From Desmonostoc vinosum HA7617-LM4 (GTDB taxonomy: Bacteria > Cyanobacteriota > Cyanobacteriia > Cyanobacteriales > Nostocaceae): 64,000 nt of DNA. The notes beneath the pieces are model-generated. The model was not told the DNA's origin and did no database searches. It was given only the letters and a program-made list of their open reading frames with translations. The stretch spans positions 1 to 64,000 of the forward strand of contig JAHHHC010000009.1 of NCBI GenBank assembly GCA_019359515.1, in the 5' to 3' direction. The first letter of the stretch is position 1; every line of letters starts with the position of its first letter. Positions 27,022-37,145 of this stretch are shown one piece after another. The translations under genes and the position numbers were made by a program.

Positions 27022-27209
27022 CACTGATATAGTTTCGCTGCATCTCAAATCATCAACAAAAACTTTCCTGTAAAAAAAATGCATTGGTCAGCCGAAGAAC
27101 CAAGGATAATAAAGCATAATTAACCTTTATAGCTTTTAGCCATCAGCCAGAAGCCGGAATCTAAGACGGCAAATACTGAAGGCTTTTAATTCAACTCAAC
27201 AAATTGACT

Positions 27210-28214
27210 ATGAATACAGAACAGGCGAACAAAACAATCTGCGTCGGAGTACTGGGTTTCGGTGGACTCGGACAAGCCGCCACTAAACTACTTACTGGCA
27301 AACGCGAAATGATTTTAGTCGCAGCAGCAGATCAAAAAGGCTATGCTTACGCCGCTGAAGGTTTAAATACTCCAGAATGCATCGCCACCTACCAATCTCA
27401 AGGCTCAGTAGGTTATCTAGAACCAGTTGGCACATTAAGCAATAACAGTATTCAAGATTTAATCACTACAAGTCAACCTGTAGATGGGTATTTTCTGGCT
27501 TTACCCAATCTACCAAATGATTTTATTCCCTCAGTTGCCAAGCAGTTTATCAAATCCGGTTGGCGGGGTGTGCTAGTGGATGCAATTAAGCGCACCAGTG
27601 CAGTAGAACAATTACTAACGATGAAAGAGGAACTGCAAGCAGCTGGAATTACTTATATGACAGGGTGTGGGGCGACGCCAGGACTATTAACCGCAGCAGC
27701 TGCATTAGCCGCCCAAAGTTATGCTGAAATTCACAAGGTAGAGATTACCTTTGGTGTGGGCATTGCCAACTGGGAAGCTTATCGCGCCACCGTCCGCGAA
27801 GATATTGGTCACATGCCTGGTTACACAGTAGAAACTGCTAAGGCAATGACTGATGCAGAGGTAGAAGCACTACTAGATAAAACCAATGGCGTGCTTACCT
27901 TAGAAAATATGGAACACGCCGATGATGTCATGTTAGAGATAGCAGGGATAGTAGGGCGCGATCGCGTTACAGTTGGTGGTGTAGTTGATACTCGCAATCC
28001 CAAAAAGCCCCTCAGCACCAATGTTAAGGTGACAGGACGCACCTTTGAAGGCAAAATTTCCACTCATACTTTTACATTAGGAGATGACACCAGCATGGCA
28101 GCGAATGTCTGCGGCCCTGCTTTTGGCTATCTCAAAGCTGGTAAGCAATTGCACCAACGCGGCATTTACGGGATATTTACCGCTGCTGAGATTATGCCTC
28201 AGTTTGTCAAGTGA
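27210..28214 (+). CDS. saccharopine-dehydrogenase-like NAD(P)-binding oxidoreductase
   Basis: The 334-residue product begins with a Rossmann fold, [16 protein letters not shown], followed by an acidic-turn strand VAAADQKGY. The second domain carries [19 protein letters not shown] and a Gly-rich C-terminal region with [18 protein letters not shown]. The layout fits the saccharopine dehydrogenase-like / dihydrodipicolinate-reductase-like group found widely in cyanobacteria. The substrate is unknown. The start was set to the ATG at 27210, not the TTG two codons upstream. It stands alone, with convergent repeat DNA behind it. Confidence 0.8.
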   Translation: MNTEQANKTICVGVLGFGGLGQAATKLLTGKREMILVAAADQKGYAYAAEGLNTPECIATYQSQGSVGYLEPVGTLSNNSIQDLITTSQPVDGYFLALPNLPNDFIPSVAKQFIKSGWRGVLVDAIKRTSAVEQLLTMKEELQAAGITYMTGCGATPGLLTAAAALAAQSYAEIHKVEITFGVGIANWEAYRATVREDIGHMPGYTVETAKAMTDAEVEALLDKTNGVLTLENMEHADDVMLEIAGIVGRDRVTVGGVVDTRNPKKPLSTNVKVTGRTFEGKISTHTFTLGDDTSMAANVCGPAFGYLKAGKQLHQRGIYGIFTAAEIMPQFVK

Positions 28215-28235
28215 GGGGCTAGGGGCTAGGGGCTA
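28213..28235. repeat. tandem repeat (GGGGCTA)n with inverted arm
   Basis: Three copies of GGGGCTA, whose last copy pairs with an adjacent TAGCCCC. The repeat lies between two convergent genes and reaches into the 3' end of the gene at 28219. Confidence 0.85.
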
Positions 28236-28776
28236 GCCCCTCCTCACCCCTTCCCACCTCTTCAAGTACCAGTTGAGTTGTTTCCATAATAAATGGAAGT
28301 TCTGCACCTATAAGGCCTCGTTGAATACGTTCTGATGTTTCTGCAAAAACTACGAACAGAGGATATATAGTATTAGCCCCCTCATTCAAAATATGATTGT
28401 AACGGGGGGGCATGAGCCATTCGTAATCTTTATCTAACCAAACTTGGGTTTGTCGCCAACGTCCCAACAAATCAGAAAAGTCTTCATGAGGACGATGAAT
28501 AAAGACTAAAATCTCAACTCCAGTTTTAATTTTCCACTCCGGATCGCACATTAAAATTGCCACATCACAGCATAAAGAAATCGCCTGTAGTTCTGTCGTT
28601 GCAGTTTTGCGAATTCGCACAACTGGTAAAGGTATAGTAATCATACTTTCATCTGGACGACGTAGACTAGGTATCATTTCTAGATAAGGTCGGTACTGCT
28701 TGAGTAGAGCGATCGCAGCCTGATGATTACTATACTCAGCCAAGCTAGCCTCATAGTGAGATTTTTGTACAGGCAT
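28219..28776 (-). CDS. conserved hypothetical protein
   Basis: A 185-residue soluble protein I do not recognise. It has a central stretch with LPVVRIRKTATTELQAISLCCDVAILMCDPEWK and a C-terminal region, GLIGAELPFIMETTQLVLEEV. Its length and mixed alpha/beta pattern suggest a single domain. The last residues (GRGEEGLAPSP) are encoded by the GGGGCTA repeat block and are probably not part of the original protein. It lies about 85 bases upstream of the pilC stop on the same strand side, but no functional link is evident. Confidence 0.65.
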   Translation of the reverse strand: MPVQKSHYEASLAEYSNHQAAIALLKQYRPYLEMIPSLRRPDESMITIPLPVVRIRKTATTELQAISLCCDVAILMCDPEWKIKTGVEILVFIHRPHEDFSDLLGRWRQTQVWLDKDYEWLMPPRYNHILNEGANTIYPLFVVFAETSERIQRGLIGAELPFIMETTQLVLEEVGRGEEGLAPSP

Positions 28777-28860
28777 ATTTCTTCTAAAGTATTAATTATA
28801 AAAAATCAAGGATCAAGAATAAAATTTTCTACTCTTGATCCTTCTGTTTGCATCTTTTTT

Positions 28861-30084
28861 TTAGCCTAGTTTTTCAAATACCTTAAATAAGGGTAGATAC
28901 ATTGCTAACAAAATCGTACCAACCATACCCCCTAGAACTAAAATCATAATTGGTTCTAAAACACTAGTTAATGCTTTCACTGCTTGCTCGACTTCATCTT
29001 CATAGAAATCAGCAATTTTCATCAACATACCATCTAATTCTCCAGTTTCTTCGCCGATACTAATCATTTGAATTGCCATAGGAGGAAAAACTTTGTCTTT
29101 TTGCAAAGCTATACTAATCATTCCTCCTTGTTGAATTTCTAAGCGTGCTGCATCTATAGCATTAGCAACCACTTGGTTTCCTGATGTATCGCGAACAATT
29201 TCCAAAGAAGTTAAAATTGGCACACCTGAACGAGCCAAAGCTCCAAAAGTCCGACTAAAGCGAGCAACTGAAGACTTTTGAATTAAGTCTCCAAATAGCG
29301 GCATTTTTAAGGAAAGACGGTCAATAGTTTCACGACCGACACGAGTTTTGTAATACTGTTTATAGGCAATAGTAAATCCTACAATTAGACCGATAACCAC
29401 AAAAACTCGCCAACTTCTTAATATTTCACTACAAGTCATCAAAAATTGAGTGAGAGCAGGTAACTCAGTTCCCAAATCTTGGAAAATCTTTGCAAAAATG
29501 GGAATTAAAAAAACAGTCATTCCCACAAAAATACCAGTTGCTAAAATTCCTACAACAACTGGGTAAGCCAAAGCTGATTTAATTTGATTTTGTAATCGCG
29601 CCACATCTTCTAATAATTTAGCCAACCGATTTAGCACTTCATCTAATACACCGCCTACCTCCCCAGCTTGAATCATACTCACATACAAACCATCAAAACA
29701 ATCTGGATGTTTACGCATAGAGTCTGAAAGATTAACTCCGCTTTGAACATCAGTGCTAATATCTACCAAAGCTTGTTTTAATTTAGGATTTGTACACTGA
29801 TCAGAGAGTACTCCTAAACCTCTGACGATCGCAACTCCCGCATTTACCAAAGCAGCAAATTGACGAGAAAAAACGGCTTTATCTTTTACAGAAACAGAGA
29901 CAAAAGAGTTCTGGATTTTCTGTAAGTCAAAGTTTGTTTCAAAGCCCAAAGATTGTTTAAGTTCTTGAACTACAAAACCCTGATCTCTCAAATTAGTCCG
30001 GGCTTGCACCAAGGAGTTGGCTACAATCTTTTCTTTTCTGGATTTTCCTTGTGAGTCTCTAACACGAGCAACAAAAGTTGGCAT
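28861..30084 (-). CDS. pilC: type IV pilus inner-membrane platform protein PilC
   Basis: The 407-residue protein has the two T2SSF repeats of PilC/GspF. The first ends in DQCTNPKLKQALVDISTDVQSG and SMIQAGEVGGVLDEVLNRLA, and the second has VARFSRTFGALARSGVPIL and SIGEETGELDGMLMKIADFYE. Three membrane segments lie near residues 170-192, 220-242 and 375-400. It anchors the PilB and PilT motors and takes part in pilin addition and removal. Its N-terminus (TFVARVRDSQGKSRKEKIVANS) is standard. It is the last gene of pilB-pilT-pilC. The pili drive hormogonium gliding in filamentous cyanobacteria. Confidence 0.96.
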   Translation of the reverse strand: MPTFVARVRDSQGKSRKEKIVANSLVQARTNLRDQGFVVQELKQSLGFETNFDLQKIQNSFVSVSVKDKAVFSRQFAALVNAGVAIVRGLGVLSDQCTNPKLKQALVDISTDVQSGVNLSDSMRKHPDCFDGLYVSMIQAGEVGGVLDEVLNRLAKLLEDVARLQNQIKSALAYPVVVGILATGIFVGMTVFLIPIFAKIFQDLGTELPALTQFLMTCSEILRSWRVFVVIGLIVGFTIAYKQYYKTRVGRETIDRLSLKMPLFGDLIQKSSVARFSRTFGALARSGVPILTSLEIVRDTSGNQVVANAIDAARLEIQQGGMISIALQKDKVFPPMAIQMISIGEETGELDGMLMKIADFYEDEVEQAVKALTSVLEPIMILVLGGMVGTILLAMYLPLFKVFEKLG

Positions 30085-30141
30085 AAATCAATTCAAAATT
30101 CAAAATTCAAGAGTTTTTAATTCTCCCCCTAACCCTGTTTT

Positions 30142-31269
30142 TTAATGCGCTCTAGCAGCTCCATTAGCAGCGGGTTTTGCACCTCCAGGCGGCGGTGTAG
30201 TACCGATAAGACGTTGAATTTCATCAGGTTTGGAAGTTTTAGACATTGCTGCCTCAAATGAGATAGTTCCTGCTTTGTATAAGTCAGCTAAAACTTTCTC
30301 TAAAGTTTGCATTCCTAATTTACCACCCGTTTGAATAGCAGAATAAATTTGTGATGTTTTACCTTCTCGAATTAAGTTAGAAATAGCAGGAGTAACAACC
30401 ATAATTTCTTGAGCCATCACCCGACCATATTCACCTGGTTTAGGGTTTTTCTTGGGTACCAAAGTTTGGCTAAATACAGCCACTAGTGAGTTAGACAACT
30501 GTACTCTTACTTGGGTTTGTCTTTCATGGGGGAAAACATCAATAATCCGGTCAACAGTTTGTGCAGCTGAACTGGTGTGTAATGTACCAAACACTAAGTG
30601 ACCTGTTTCCGCAGCAGAAATGGCCAAAGAAATTGTTTCTAAATCGCGCATTTCCCCTACCAGAATAATATCTGGATCTTCCCGTAAAGCTGCTTTCAAA
30701 GCATTAGCAAAACTCTTGGTATCTTCACCTAGTTGTCGTTGGTGAACCAAACTTTTAATTGGTTCATAAACAAATTCGATTGGGTCTTCTACCGTTAAAA
30801 TATGTTCTGCTTTAGTGCGGTTAATCAAGTCGATCATGGCCGCTAGAGTAGTAGTTTTACCAGAACCAGTGGGGCCTGTCACCAAAATTAATCCTCTGGG
30901 CTTGTCAGACATTTCTCGTACCACATCTGGCAAACCTAATTTTTCAAAATTAGGAATCTTAGAACTTAATGCCCGTAAACAAGCAGCGTATGCACCACGC
31001 TCTTTATAAACATTCACCCGGAAGCGAGCCAAACCTTTAACACCATAGGAACAATCTAATTCCCAGGTCTGTTCTAAAGTTTTACGCTGGGTATTATTGA
31101 GCATACTAAAAATTAATCTTTGGCACTGGTCAGCAGTTAATACATCCTCGCCAATAGGAGTGAGTTTACCACTAATCCGAAAGTAAGGAGGCAAACCTGC
31201 GGATAAATGTAAATCCGAGCCTCCCATTTCAATCATCTGCTCCATTAAGTCTTCGATCATCATTTCCAT
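30142..31269 (-). CDS. pilT: type IV pilus retraction ATPase PilT
   Basis: A 375-residue hexameric ATPase. The PAS-like N-terminus shows GGSDLHLSAGLPPYFRISG. The core has Walker A GPTGSGKTTTLAAM, the Asp box ILTVEDPIEFVYE, Walker B DIILVGEMRDLETI and the His box TGHLVFGTLHTSSA. Walker B with GEMRD plus the AIRxG-like C-terminus is the PilT subgroup. A Pro/Ala-rich tail ends it. It powers pilus retraction. It lies 57 bases upstream of pilC and 111 bases downstream of pilB on the same strand. Confidence 0.97.
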   Translation of the reverse strand: MEMMIEDLMEQMIEMGGSDLHLSAGLPPYFRISGKLTPIGEDVLTADQCQRLIFSMLNNTQRKTLEQTWELDCSYGVKGLARFRVNVYKERGAYAACLRALSSKIPNFEKLGLPDVVREMSDKPRGLILVTGPTGSGKTTTLAAMIDLINRTKAEHILTVEDPIEFVYEPIKSLVHQRQLGEDTKSFANALKAALREDPDIILVGEMRDLETISLAISAAETGHLVFGTLHTSSAAQTVDRIIDVFPHERQTQVRVQLSNSLVAVFSQTLVPKKNPKPGEYGRVMAQEIMVVTPAISNLIREGKTSQIYSAIQTGGKLGMQTLEKVLADLYKAGTISFEAAMSKTSKPDEIQRLIGTTPPPGGAKPAANGAARAH

Positions 31270-31380
31270 AAATATTTATCCTTTGTCATCCCTTCAACTT
31301 TGCTCAAGGTAAGTTGTTATTTGTTCTTTGTTATTTGTCAAAAGTCAAAAAATTAATTTTGAATTACCCGCAGGGGTTGA

Positions 31381-33393
31381 CTAATCTTGAAAACGAGATG
31401 TCATACAATACGGACAATCTAGCCATTCTGGTTTTAATTCAGCATTACAAGTCCGGCAGGTAAGACCGCTTTTACGTTTGGCTTTTAATTCTGCTTCTAA
31501 ACCTGTATCAGTAAAGGTGACTCGATCTACTTCTTCTAGGGTGGTAGCACCTTGTTTAACTAAATCTAAGCTGTATGCCAGAAGGGTTTTCATCCCTTCT
31601 TCAACTGCAACTTCTTTAATACGTTCCGTTGGTGCTTCTTCGTTGATGAGAGTTTGCAAGTTTTCGCTAATTCGCATGACTTCATAAACACCACAACGCC
31701 CCTTATAGCCAACACCGTTACATGTCGGGCAAAGGTGATTTTTGGCTTTAGCTTCGGCGATCGCTTCTAATGACAAGCTGTTAGCCTTATAGAAGGTTAA
31801 TCCTATTTCTTGGGAAGCTGACATCCCATAACGAGCGAGTTCCTCAGATGTGGGTGTGTAAGGAATGCGACAATCAGTACATACACGCCTGACGAGACGC
31901 TGAGCCAGAACGCCAATTAAGGAACTAGAAACCATGAAAGGCTCAATACCCATTTCGCCCAAACGAGCGATCGCTCCTGGGGCATCATTAGTGTGTAAGG
32001 TTGTTAATACTAAGTGACCAGTTAAAGCAGCCTCAATCGCTGTTTTAGCCGTCTCTTTATCCCGCGTTTCACCCACTAGCAGCACATCCGGATCTTGCCG
32101 CAAGAAAGCCCGCAATGCAGTAGCGAAATCTAGCCCTTTTTCTCGAATTACCTGTACTTGAGTAATCCCTGGCAGACTGTACTCAATCGGGTCTTCTACC
32201 GTACTGATATTAATTCCAGGAGAGTTGCGTTCTGATAGTGCCGAATACAGCGAGGTTGTTTTACCCGAACCAGTTGGCCCCGTTACCAAAATCAAACCGA
32301 AAGGTTTGGCCACCATATCCTGAACAATCTGCAAAGTTTCAGGATCAGTAATTAACTTATTCAATCCCAATTGCGTTGCAGAGTTATCCAAAATCCGCAG
32401 TACTACCTTTTCCCCGTAGCGACTGGGCAAGGTATTGACACGGAAGTCCACCTTCCGTCCCTCAAACATCCTGCGGATGCGTCCATCTTGAGGCAGACGC
32501 CGTTCGGCAATGTCTAAATTAGCGATGATTTTAAACCGAGCTGTCACCGCCGGGATAATTTTTTTCGGTAAAGGGTCAAAAGCTTCACGCAGCACCCCAT
32601 CCTTACGAAAACGAATTCGTAAGTTTTCCTCTTGAGGCTCAATGTGGATATCAGAAACCCTCTCATGCAAAGCTTTGGCTAGGATTCTGTTGACTAGGCT
32701 GATGACTGGTGCATCCTCCGCACCCTTCATGGCTGCCCCTAAATCAGCCTCCATATCATCAGGCGCATCCTGGATGTCAAGGCCTCCAAGATTTTCTAAA
32801 TCCTGATTGATATCCGTAAACTTTTCTTGTTCTAGATGTTTCTGCCGGACAGCCATTTCATCCAAATATTGGTTGATTAGCTGTTGGTAATCCTCTTGGG
32901 TAATCACCATCCGCTGCAAAACCAAGTTTTGGGGGCGTAAGATCCGGTTTAGATCATCAGAAGCCTCTAAATTATCCGGCGCGACCATCGCCACTAATAC
33001 TGAGGGCGGGTTTTGGTCTTCATTTTTCGATAGTGGCACCAAGCGATGGCGACGACAAATATCCACTGGGATGAGGGTATCGATTAGGTTCCCCACCATC
33101 GTGTTACCTACTTGGTTGACTTCCGGATCAAGAAATTCAACACCGTAGAGTATTTTAAGTTCAAATAGCTGCTGTTTCTTATATTGCCTGAGTAACTCAG
33201 GTGACAGTTGTTGCCCAGTGATTGACTCTAGCACTTCCGTCAGTGGTCTGCCAGACTTGCGGCTTTCAATCAGTGCCTGTTTCATCTGTTCGCTATTGAC
33301 ATAGCCAGATTGCACTAGCTTGTTGCCGAAGGGCGACAACTCTGTTCTGGTGGTGAGAGCGGTACTGCGCCGTTGTGGTGAAGAGGATGTCAT
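31381..33393 (-). CDS. pilB: type IV pilus extension ATPase PilB
   Basis: The 670-residue protein is the assembly ATPase of type IV pili. An MshEN-type N-terminal domain (~25-180) precedes the GspE core, with Walker A GPTGSGKTTSLYSAL, STVEDPIEYSLPG, Walker B DVLLVGETRDKETA and His box TGHLVLTTLHTNDA. The usual four-Cys zinc site lies between CTDC and CPTCNGVGYKGRCG. A second CxxC pair at the very end (Cys646/649 and Cys660/663) forms an extra zinc ribbon, which I regard as a cyanobacterial addition. It is the first gene of the pilBTC operon. Confidence 0.97.
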   Translation of the reverse strand: MTSSSPQRRSTALTTRTELSPFGNKLVQSGYVNSEQMKQALIESRKSGRPLTEVLESITGQQLSPELLRQYKKQQLFELKILYGVEFLDPEVNQVGNTMVGNLIDTLIPVDICRRHRLVPLSKNEDQNPPSVLVAMVAPDNLEASDDLNRILRPQNLVLQRMVITQEDYQQLINQYLDEMAVRQKHLEQEKFTDINQDLENLGGLDIQDAPDDMEADLGAAMKGAEDAPVISLVNRILAKALHERVSDIHIEPQEENLRIRFRKDGVLREAFDPLPKKIIPAVTARFKIIANLDIAERRLPQDGRIRRMFEGRKVDFRVNTLPSRYGEKVVLRILDNSATQLGLNKLITDPETLQIVQDMVAKPFGLILVTGPTGSGKTTSLYSALSERNSPGINISTVEDPIEYSLPGITQVQVIREKGLDFATALRAFLRQDPDVLLVGETRDKETAKTAIEAALTGHLVLTTLHTNDAPGAIARLGEMGIEPFMVSSSLIGVLAQRLVRRVCTDCRIPYTPTSEELARYGMSASQEIGLTFYKANSLSLEAIAEAKAKNHLCPTCNGVGYKGRCGVYEVMRISENLQTLINEEAPTERIKEVAVEEGMKTLLAYSLDLVKQGATTLEEVDRVTFTDTGLEAELKAKRKSGLTCRTCNAELKPEWLDCPYCMTSRFQD

Positions 33394-33912
33394 AGATGAG
33401 CAATGAGTAGGGGAAACCTCTCATTAGAGTATTCCCAGCCTTACAAGCAGAATTCTCATATACACTGATTAAATTTAATACTCCCTTCATAATTTAGGAA
33501 CGGGGAAGGGGGAATAGGGAACTTGTACTTAGCGTACCCTTATGCTTAAGTAAGCTACGTGTAGCGTCTCTGACAGGAGAAGTATGGGGAAAGGGGTTTA
33601 GTATTGCTAAATCTTTACAGGGTATTGAGGTAAACTACCTATATTTCTGCTTTGCAGAATACATATCACCCAAACATCAGGTATCAATAATTATTAAATC
33701 CTTGCTCTCAAAAGAAATTTTGAATTCTCTAACCCCTAACCCCTAGCTCTCAGCCTACACTATGAGGTTCAGCATTTGTCACAATAAGAGGACGGTGACA
33801 TGACATCCAGGAAATATCAGCACAAAATCAGCCTCGATAGCTAGTTGTTAATCACAACGATCGCAATATCCGGCGATGCAATGCTGTAAAAAGTATCTGG
33901 GATGAGTGGATA
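33394..33912. other. divergent intergenic region between pilB and grpE
   Basis: About 520 bases without a gene. It must contain the promoters of the pil operon (left) and the grpE-dnaK operon (right). It holds the dispersed repeat at 33521-33583. No CIRCE element (TTAGCACTC inverted repeat) was found near grpE. Confidence 0.55.
33521..33583. repeat. dispersed repeat, copy 2 of 2
   Basis: Diverged copy of the element at 5168-5230, with the conserved ending GTCTCTGACAGGAGAAG. Confidence 0.75.
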
Positions 33913-34659
33913 ATGATGGACGAAAATAAACAGGTAAACTATACAAGCCAGCAATTGGGTGAACCAACAGAGGTAAATCAAGCAATGAAGAGCGACTCCC
34001 CAGCCGAAATCAACTCTAACGAATTTGGCAGCGAAGTTACTGAGCAAGTAACAACCCAGGCTAATGTATCTGGAGATTCTGCAATTCCACAAGACAATGG
34101 CGTCGCTGCAACTGAGAAGACTGAAGTGGAAGCGGCTGCTTTGGCACAATTGACTCAACAAATCGAGTCCCTAAAAGCGCAATTAGACGAGCGTAGTACT
34201 CAATACATGCGAATTGCTGCTGATTTTGAGAATTACCGGAAACGCACAAGCAAAGAAAAAGAAGAACTAGAAGCGCTAGTGAAGCGGAATACGATTACGG
34301 AGTTGTTGCCGGTAGTCGATAATTTTGAGCGGGCGCGATCGCACCTCAAACCGCAATCTGATGGCGAGATGACCATCCACAAAAGTTACCAAGGGGTTTA
34401 TAAACAATTAGTAGACTGTCTCAAGCGTCTCGGTGTATCCCCGATGCGTCCTGAAGGTCAAGAATTTGATCCCAATCTCCATGAAGCCGTAATGCGCGAA
34501 CCTACGGATGAACATCCTGAAGGAACAGTGTTAGAAGAGTTAGTGCGCGGATATTACTTGGGCGATCGCGTACTACGCCATGCAATGGTCAAAGTAGCAG
34601 CTCCAAAGGAAGACACACCTCCTACGGAGGAAGATCAGTCGAGTCCAGCCGACAGTTAA
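33913..34659 (+). CDS. grpE: nucleotide exchange factor GrpE
   Basis: A 248-residue cochaperone that releases ADP from DnaK. The first ~75 residues are acidic and disordered, longer than in E. coli GrpE, which is common in cyanobacteria. The coiled-coil dimer region begins [20 protein letters not shown]. The family signature [20 protein letters not shown] follows, and the C-terminal beta wing carries [22 protein letters not shown]. It is the first gene of a grpE-dnaK-dnaJ set. The start is the ATG at 33913, with another ATG directly behind it. Confidence 0.97.
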   Translation: MMDENKQVNYTSQQLGEPTEVNQAMKSDSPAEINSNEFGSEVTEQVTTQANVSGDSAIPQDNGVAATEKTEVEAAALAQLTQQIESLKAQLDERSTQYMRIAADFENYRKRTSKEKEELEALVKRNTITELLPVVDNFERARSHLKPQSDGEMTIHKSYQGVYKQLVDCLKRLGVSPMRPEGQEFDPNLHEAVMREPTDEHPEGTVLEELVRGYYLGDRVLRHAMVKVAAPKEDTPPTEEDQSSPADS

Positions 34660-34689
34660 CCTGTAGTTGCTCGCCTCGCTGATCAACAG

Positions 34690-34795
34690 ATGAGGGGGAT
34701 GAGGGGGATGAGGGAGATAAGGGAGATGAGGGAGCAGGGGAAGAAATAATTCAAGTCCCCAATCCCCAGTCCCCAATCCCTAATCCCCAGTTCCC
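34690..34795. repeat. G-rich and C-rich short tandem repeats between grpE and dnaK
   Basis: Repeats of GATGAGGG(GG) at 34690-34735 are followed by C-rich CCCAATCCC/CCCAGTCCC repeats at 34757-34800. The two arms are partly complementary and may fold. Confidence 0.8.
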
Positions 34796-34898
34796 ACTCC
34801 CCGTTTTTAGTGCCTGTTTACACTAGCCTTGGTTCTTCGCCAAAAAAATATCGCGCAGTAAAATACAGCAGAAGAACTCAGTAAAAATACTGGTAACT

Positions 34899-36857
34899 AT
34901 GGGAAAAGTTATTGGGATCGACTTAGGCACTACTAACAGTTGCGTCGCAGTTATGGAAGGTGGTCAACCACTTGTAATTGCCAATACCGAAGGTGGACGG
35001 ACTACTCCTAGTATTGTAGGATTTGGCAAAAGCGGCGATCGCTTGGTCGGTCAACTGGCAAAACGCCAAGCTGTCACCAATGCCGAAAATACAGTTTATA
35101 GTATCAAAAGATTCATCGGTCGCCGTTGGGAAGATACCGAAATAGAACGCGATCGTGTTCCCTATAACTGTGTTAAGGGTCGAGACGATACCGTCGATGT
35201 CCAGATTCGCGGACGCAATTACACACCACAAGAAATATCCGCCATGATCCTCCAGAAGCTAAAACAGGATGCGGAAAATTTCTTGGGTGAAGCCGTAGAT
35301 AAGGCAGTAATTACCGTACCTGCCTATTTCACAGACGCGCAACGGCAGGCAACTAAAGATGCTGGTACAATTGCTGGGCTTGAAGTTCTACGAATTATCA
35401 ATGAACCAACTGCTGCTGCTTTAGCCTTTGGTTTGGAGAAACAAGACCAAGAACAGCTAATTTTAGTATTTGACTTAGGAGGTGGAACTTTTGATGTTTC
35501 TATCCTCCAACTGGGAGACGGTGTTTTTGAGGTCAAAGCTACTTGCGGTAACAATCACTTAGGTGGAGACGACTTTGATAACTGCATTGTGCGTTGGATG
35601 ATTGAACGCTTCCAAAAACAAGAGCAATTCGACCTTTCCCCAGATAAAATGGCACTGCAACGCCTACGGGAAGCAGCGGAAAAGGCAAAAATTGAACTCT
35701 CCAACATGGCGAGTACTTCCATTAACTTGCCATTTATTACCGCTGATAGCTCAGGCCCTAAACATTTAGAGATGGAACTTAGCCGCTCCAAATTTGAAGA
35801 GCTTTCAGGGCATTTAATTGAAGCTACCATCGAACCAATGGCCCAGGCACTCAAAGATGCAGATCTCAAGCCTCAAGACATCAATCGGATTATTTTGGTA
35901 GGTGGTTCGACGCGCATTCCCGCAGTCCAAAACGCTTTAATTAAGTTTTTCAACGGCAAAGCTCCTGATCGTTCTATTAATCCTGATGAAGCCGTAGCAC
36001 TGGGAGCTGCTATCCAAGCTGGAGTGCTGGGTGGAGAAGTCGATAATCTTCTACTATTAGACGTGACTCCCCTATCTTTGGGAATCGAAACTTTGGGAGA
36101 AGTGTTCACTAAAATCATTGAACGTAACACCACAATTCCCACGAGTAAGTCACAAGTTTTTTCCACAGCAGTAGATGGGCAAACCTCAGTGGAGATTCAT
36201 GTTCTCCAAGGTGAGCGCGCAATGGCACGAGATAACAAGAGTCTCGGCAAGTTTCTACTCACAGGAATTCCCCCAGCTCCCCGTGGTGTTCCCCAAATTG
36301 AGGTATGTTTTGAAATCGATGTCAACGGTATCCTTAAAGTTTCTGCCCAAGATAAAGGGACAGGTAGAGAACAGAGTGTCCGGATTACTAACACAGGTGG
36401 ACTGAGTGCCAACGAAGTTGAACGGATGCGGCAAGAAGCTGAATTATTTGCTGAAGAAGATGATCAACGCAAACAATTGGTAGAACTGAGAAACCAAGGG
36501 GATAATCTATTGTTCAGCTATGAATCTACCTTAAAAGATAATGGTGAATTGATTGGTGAACAAATGAAAGTTTTGGCAAGTGAAAAAGTTTCGCAACTCC
36601 AAGCCGCCATGACAAGTGATCGCATTTCTGTTATAGAATTTAAGCAGCGCTTAGATGACTTTCAACAAACTCTGTTTGCCATCGGTGCCGATGTCTACAA
36701 CCGCGCGAACAGCCAAAACGATGACGGTAATGAGGCTTCAGCTAATCCATTTCCTTCAGAAGTAGACCAACCCCTGAACGGCACTTTAATCCCACAGTTC
36801 AACTTTGATTTTGATGAAGAAAGTACCGCACAGGCTGATTATGAAGCGATAGATTAG
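34899..36857 (+). CDS. dnaK: molecular chaperone DnaK (Hsp70)
   Basis: A 652-residue Hsp70. The signatures are [17 protein letters not shown] (phosphate loop), [13 protein letters not shown] and [13 protein letters not shown] in the ATPase domain, followed by the substrate-binding domain with [16 protein letters not shown]. The C-terminal tail ([25 protein letters not shown]) lacks the EEVD-like end of classical DnaK. Cyanobacteria have several DnaK paralogues, and this one sits with grpE and dnaJ; I do not assign it to DnaK1, 2 or 3. It starts 239 bases after grpE, with repeat DNA between them. Confidence 0.96.
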   Translation: MGKVIGIDLGTTNSCVAVMEGGQPLVIANTEGGRTTPSIVGFGKSGDRLVGQLAKRQAVTNAENTVYSIKRFIGRRWEDTEIERDRVPYNCVKGRDDTVDVQIRGRNYTPQEISAMILQKLKQDAENFLGEAVDKAVITVPAYFTDAQRQATKDAGTIAGLEVLRIINEPTAAALAFGLEKQDQEQLILVFDLGGGTFDVSILQLGDGVFEVKATCGNNHLGGDDFDNCIVRWMIERFQKQEQFDLSPDKMALQRLREAAEKAKIELSNMASTSINLPFITADSSGPKHLEMELSRSKFEELSGHLIEATIEPMAQALKDADLKPQDINRIILVGGSTRIPAVQNALIKFFNGKAPDRSINPDEAVALGAAIQAGVLGGEVDNLLLLDVTPLSLGIETLGEVFTKIIERNTTIPTSKSQVFSTAVDGQTSVEIHVLQGERAMARDNKSLGKFLLTGIPPAPRGVPQIEVCFEIDVNGILKVSAQDKGTGREQSVRITNTGGLSANEVERMRQEAELFAEEDDQRKQLVELRNQGDNLLFSYESTLKDNGELIGEQMKVLASEKVSQLQAAMTSDRISVIEFKQRLDDFQQTLFAIGADVYNRANSQNDDGNEASANPFPSEVDQPLNGTLIPQFNFDFDEESTAQADYEAID

Positions 36858-36865
36858 GGAATGGA

Positions 36866-36915
36866 CAAGAGGACGCGGGGACACGGGGACGCGGGGACAC
36901 GGGGACGCGCGGAAA
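36866..36915. repeat. tandem repeat of GGACGCGG/GGACACGG
   Basis: Alternating 8-base units GGACGCGG and GGACACGG, five to six copies, starting 10 bases after the dnaK stop. Confidence 0.9.
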
Positions 36916-37031
36916 ATTTCTCCCTCATCGTACATTCAAGGGTTTGAGACTAGGCTGTTACAAAGTTCTGTTCGTCGGAGACGTTGCCGTAGGCTGGCGC
37001 TCAGACTTTGCGCTACGTCTACACGTAGCAT

Positions 37032-37066
37032 ATTTTGAGTCGGGGTTTAAATCCCCGACTCAAAAT
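37032..37066. terminator. perfect inverted repeat, possible terminator of dnaK
   Basis: ATTTTGAGTCGGGG pairs with CCCCGACTCAAAAT around a 7-base loop, TTTAAAT. The arms carry A/T runs on the outside, so it could end transcription from both sides. It may instead be a mobile palindrome. Confidence 0.65.
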
Positions 37067-37090
37067 GTCTTTAATGGGCGAATTTTGCAC

Positions 37091-37145
37091 TTCGCAGCGG
37101 TAGCGAGTCATCGAGCGTCGGTACGAGTGTCAGCGGTAACGACAC
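37091..37145. repeat. dispersed repeat fragment
   Basis: CGCAGCGGTAGCGAGTCATC and GCGTCGGTACGAG resemble parts of 10341-10418 and 53087-53152. Confidence 0.55.

Noticed and set aside
33780-33912. CIRCE heat-shock operator before grpE
   Set aside because: No TTAGCACTC inverted repeat is present in the upstream region.
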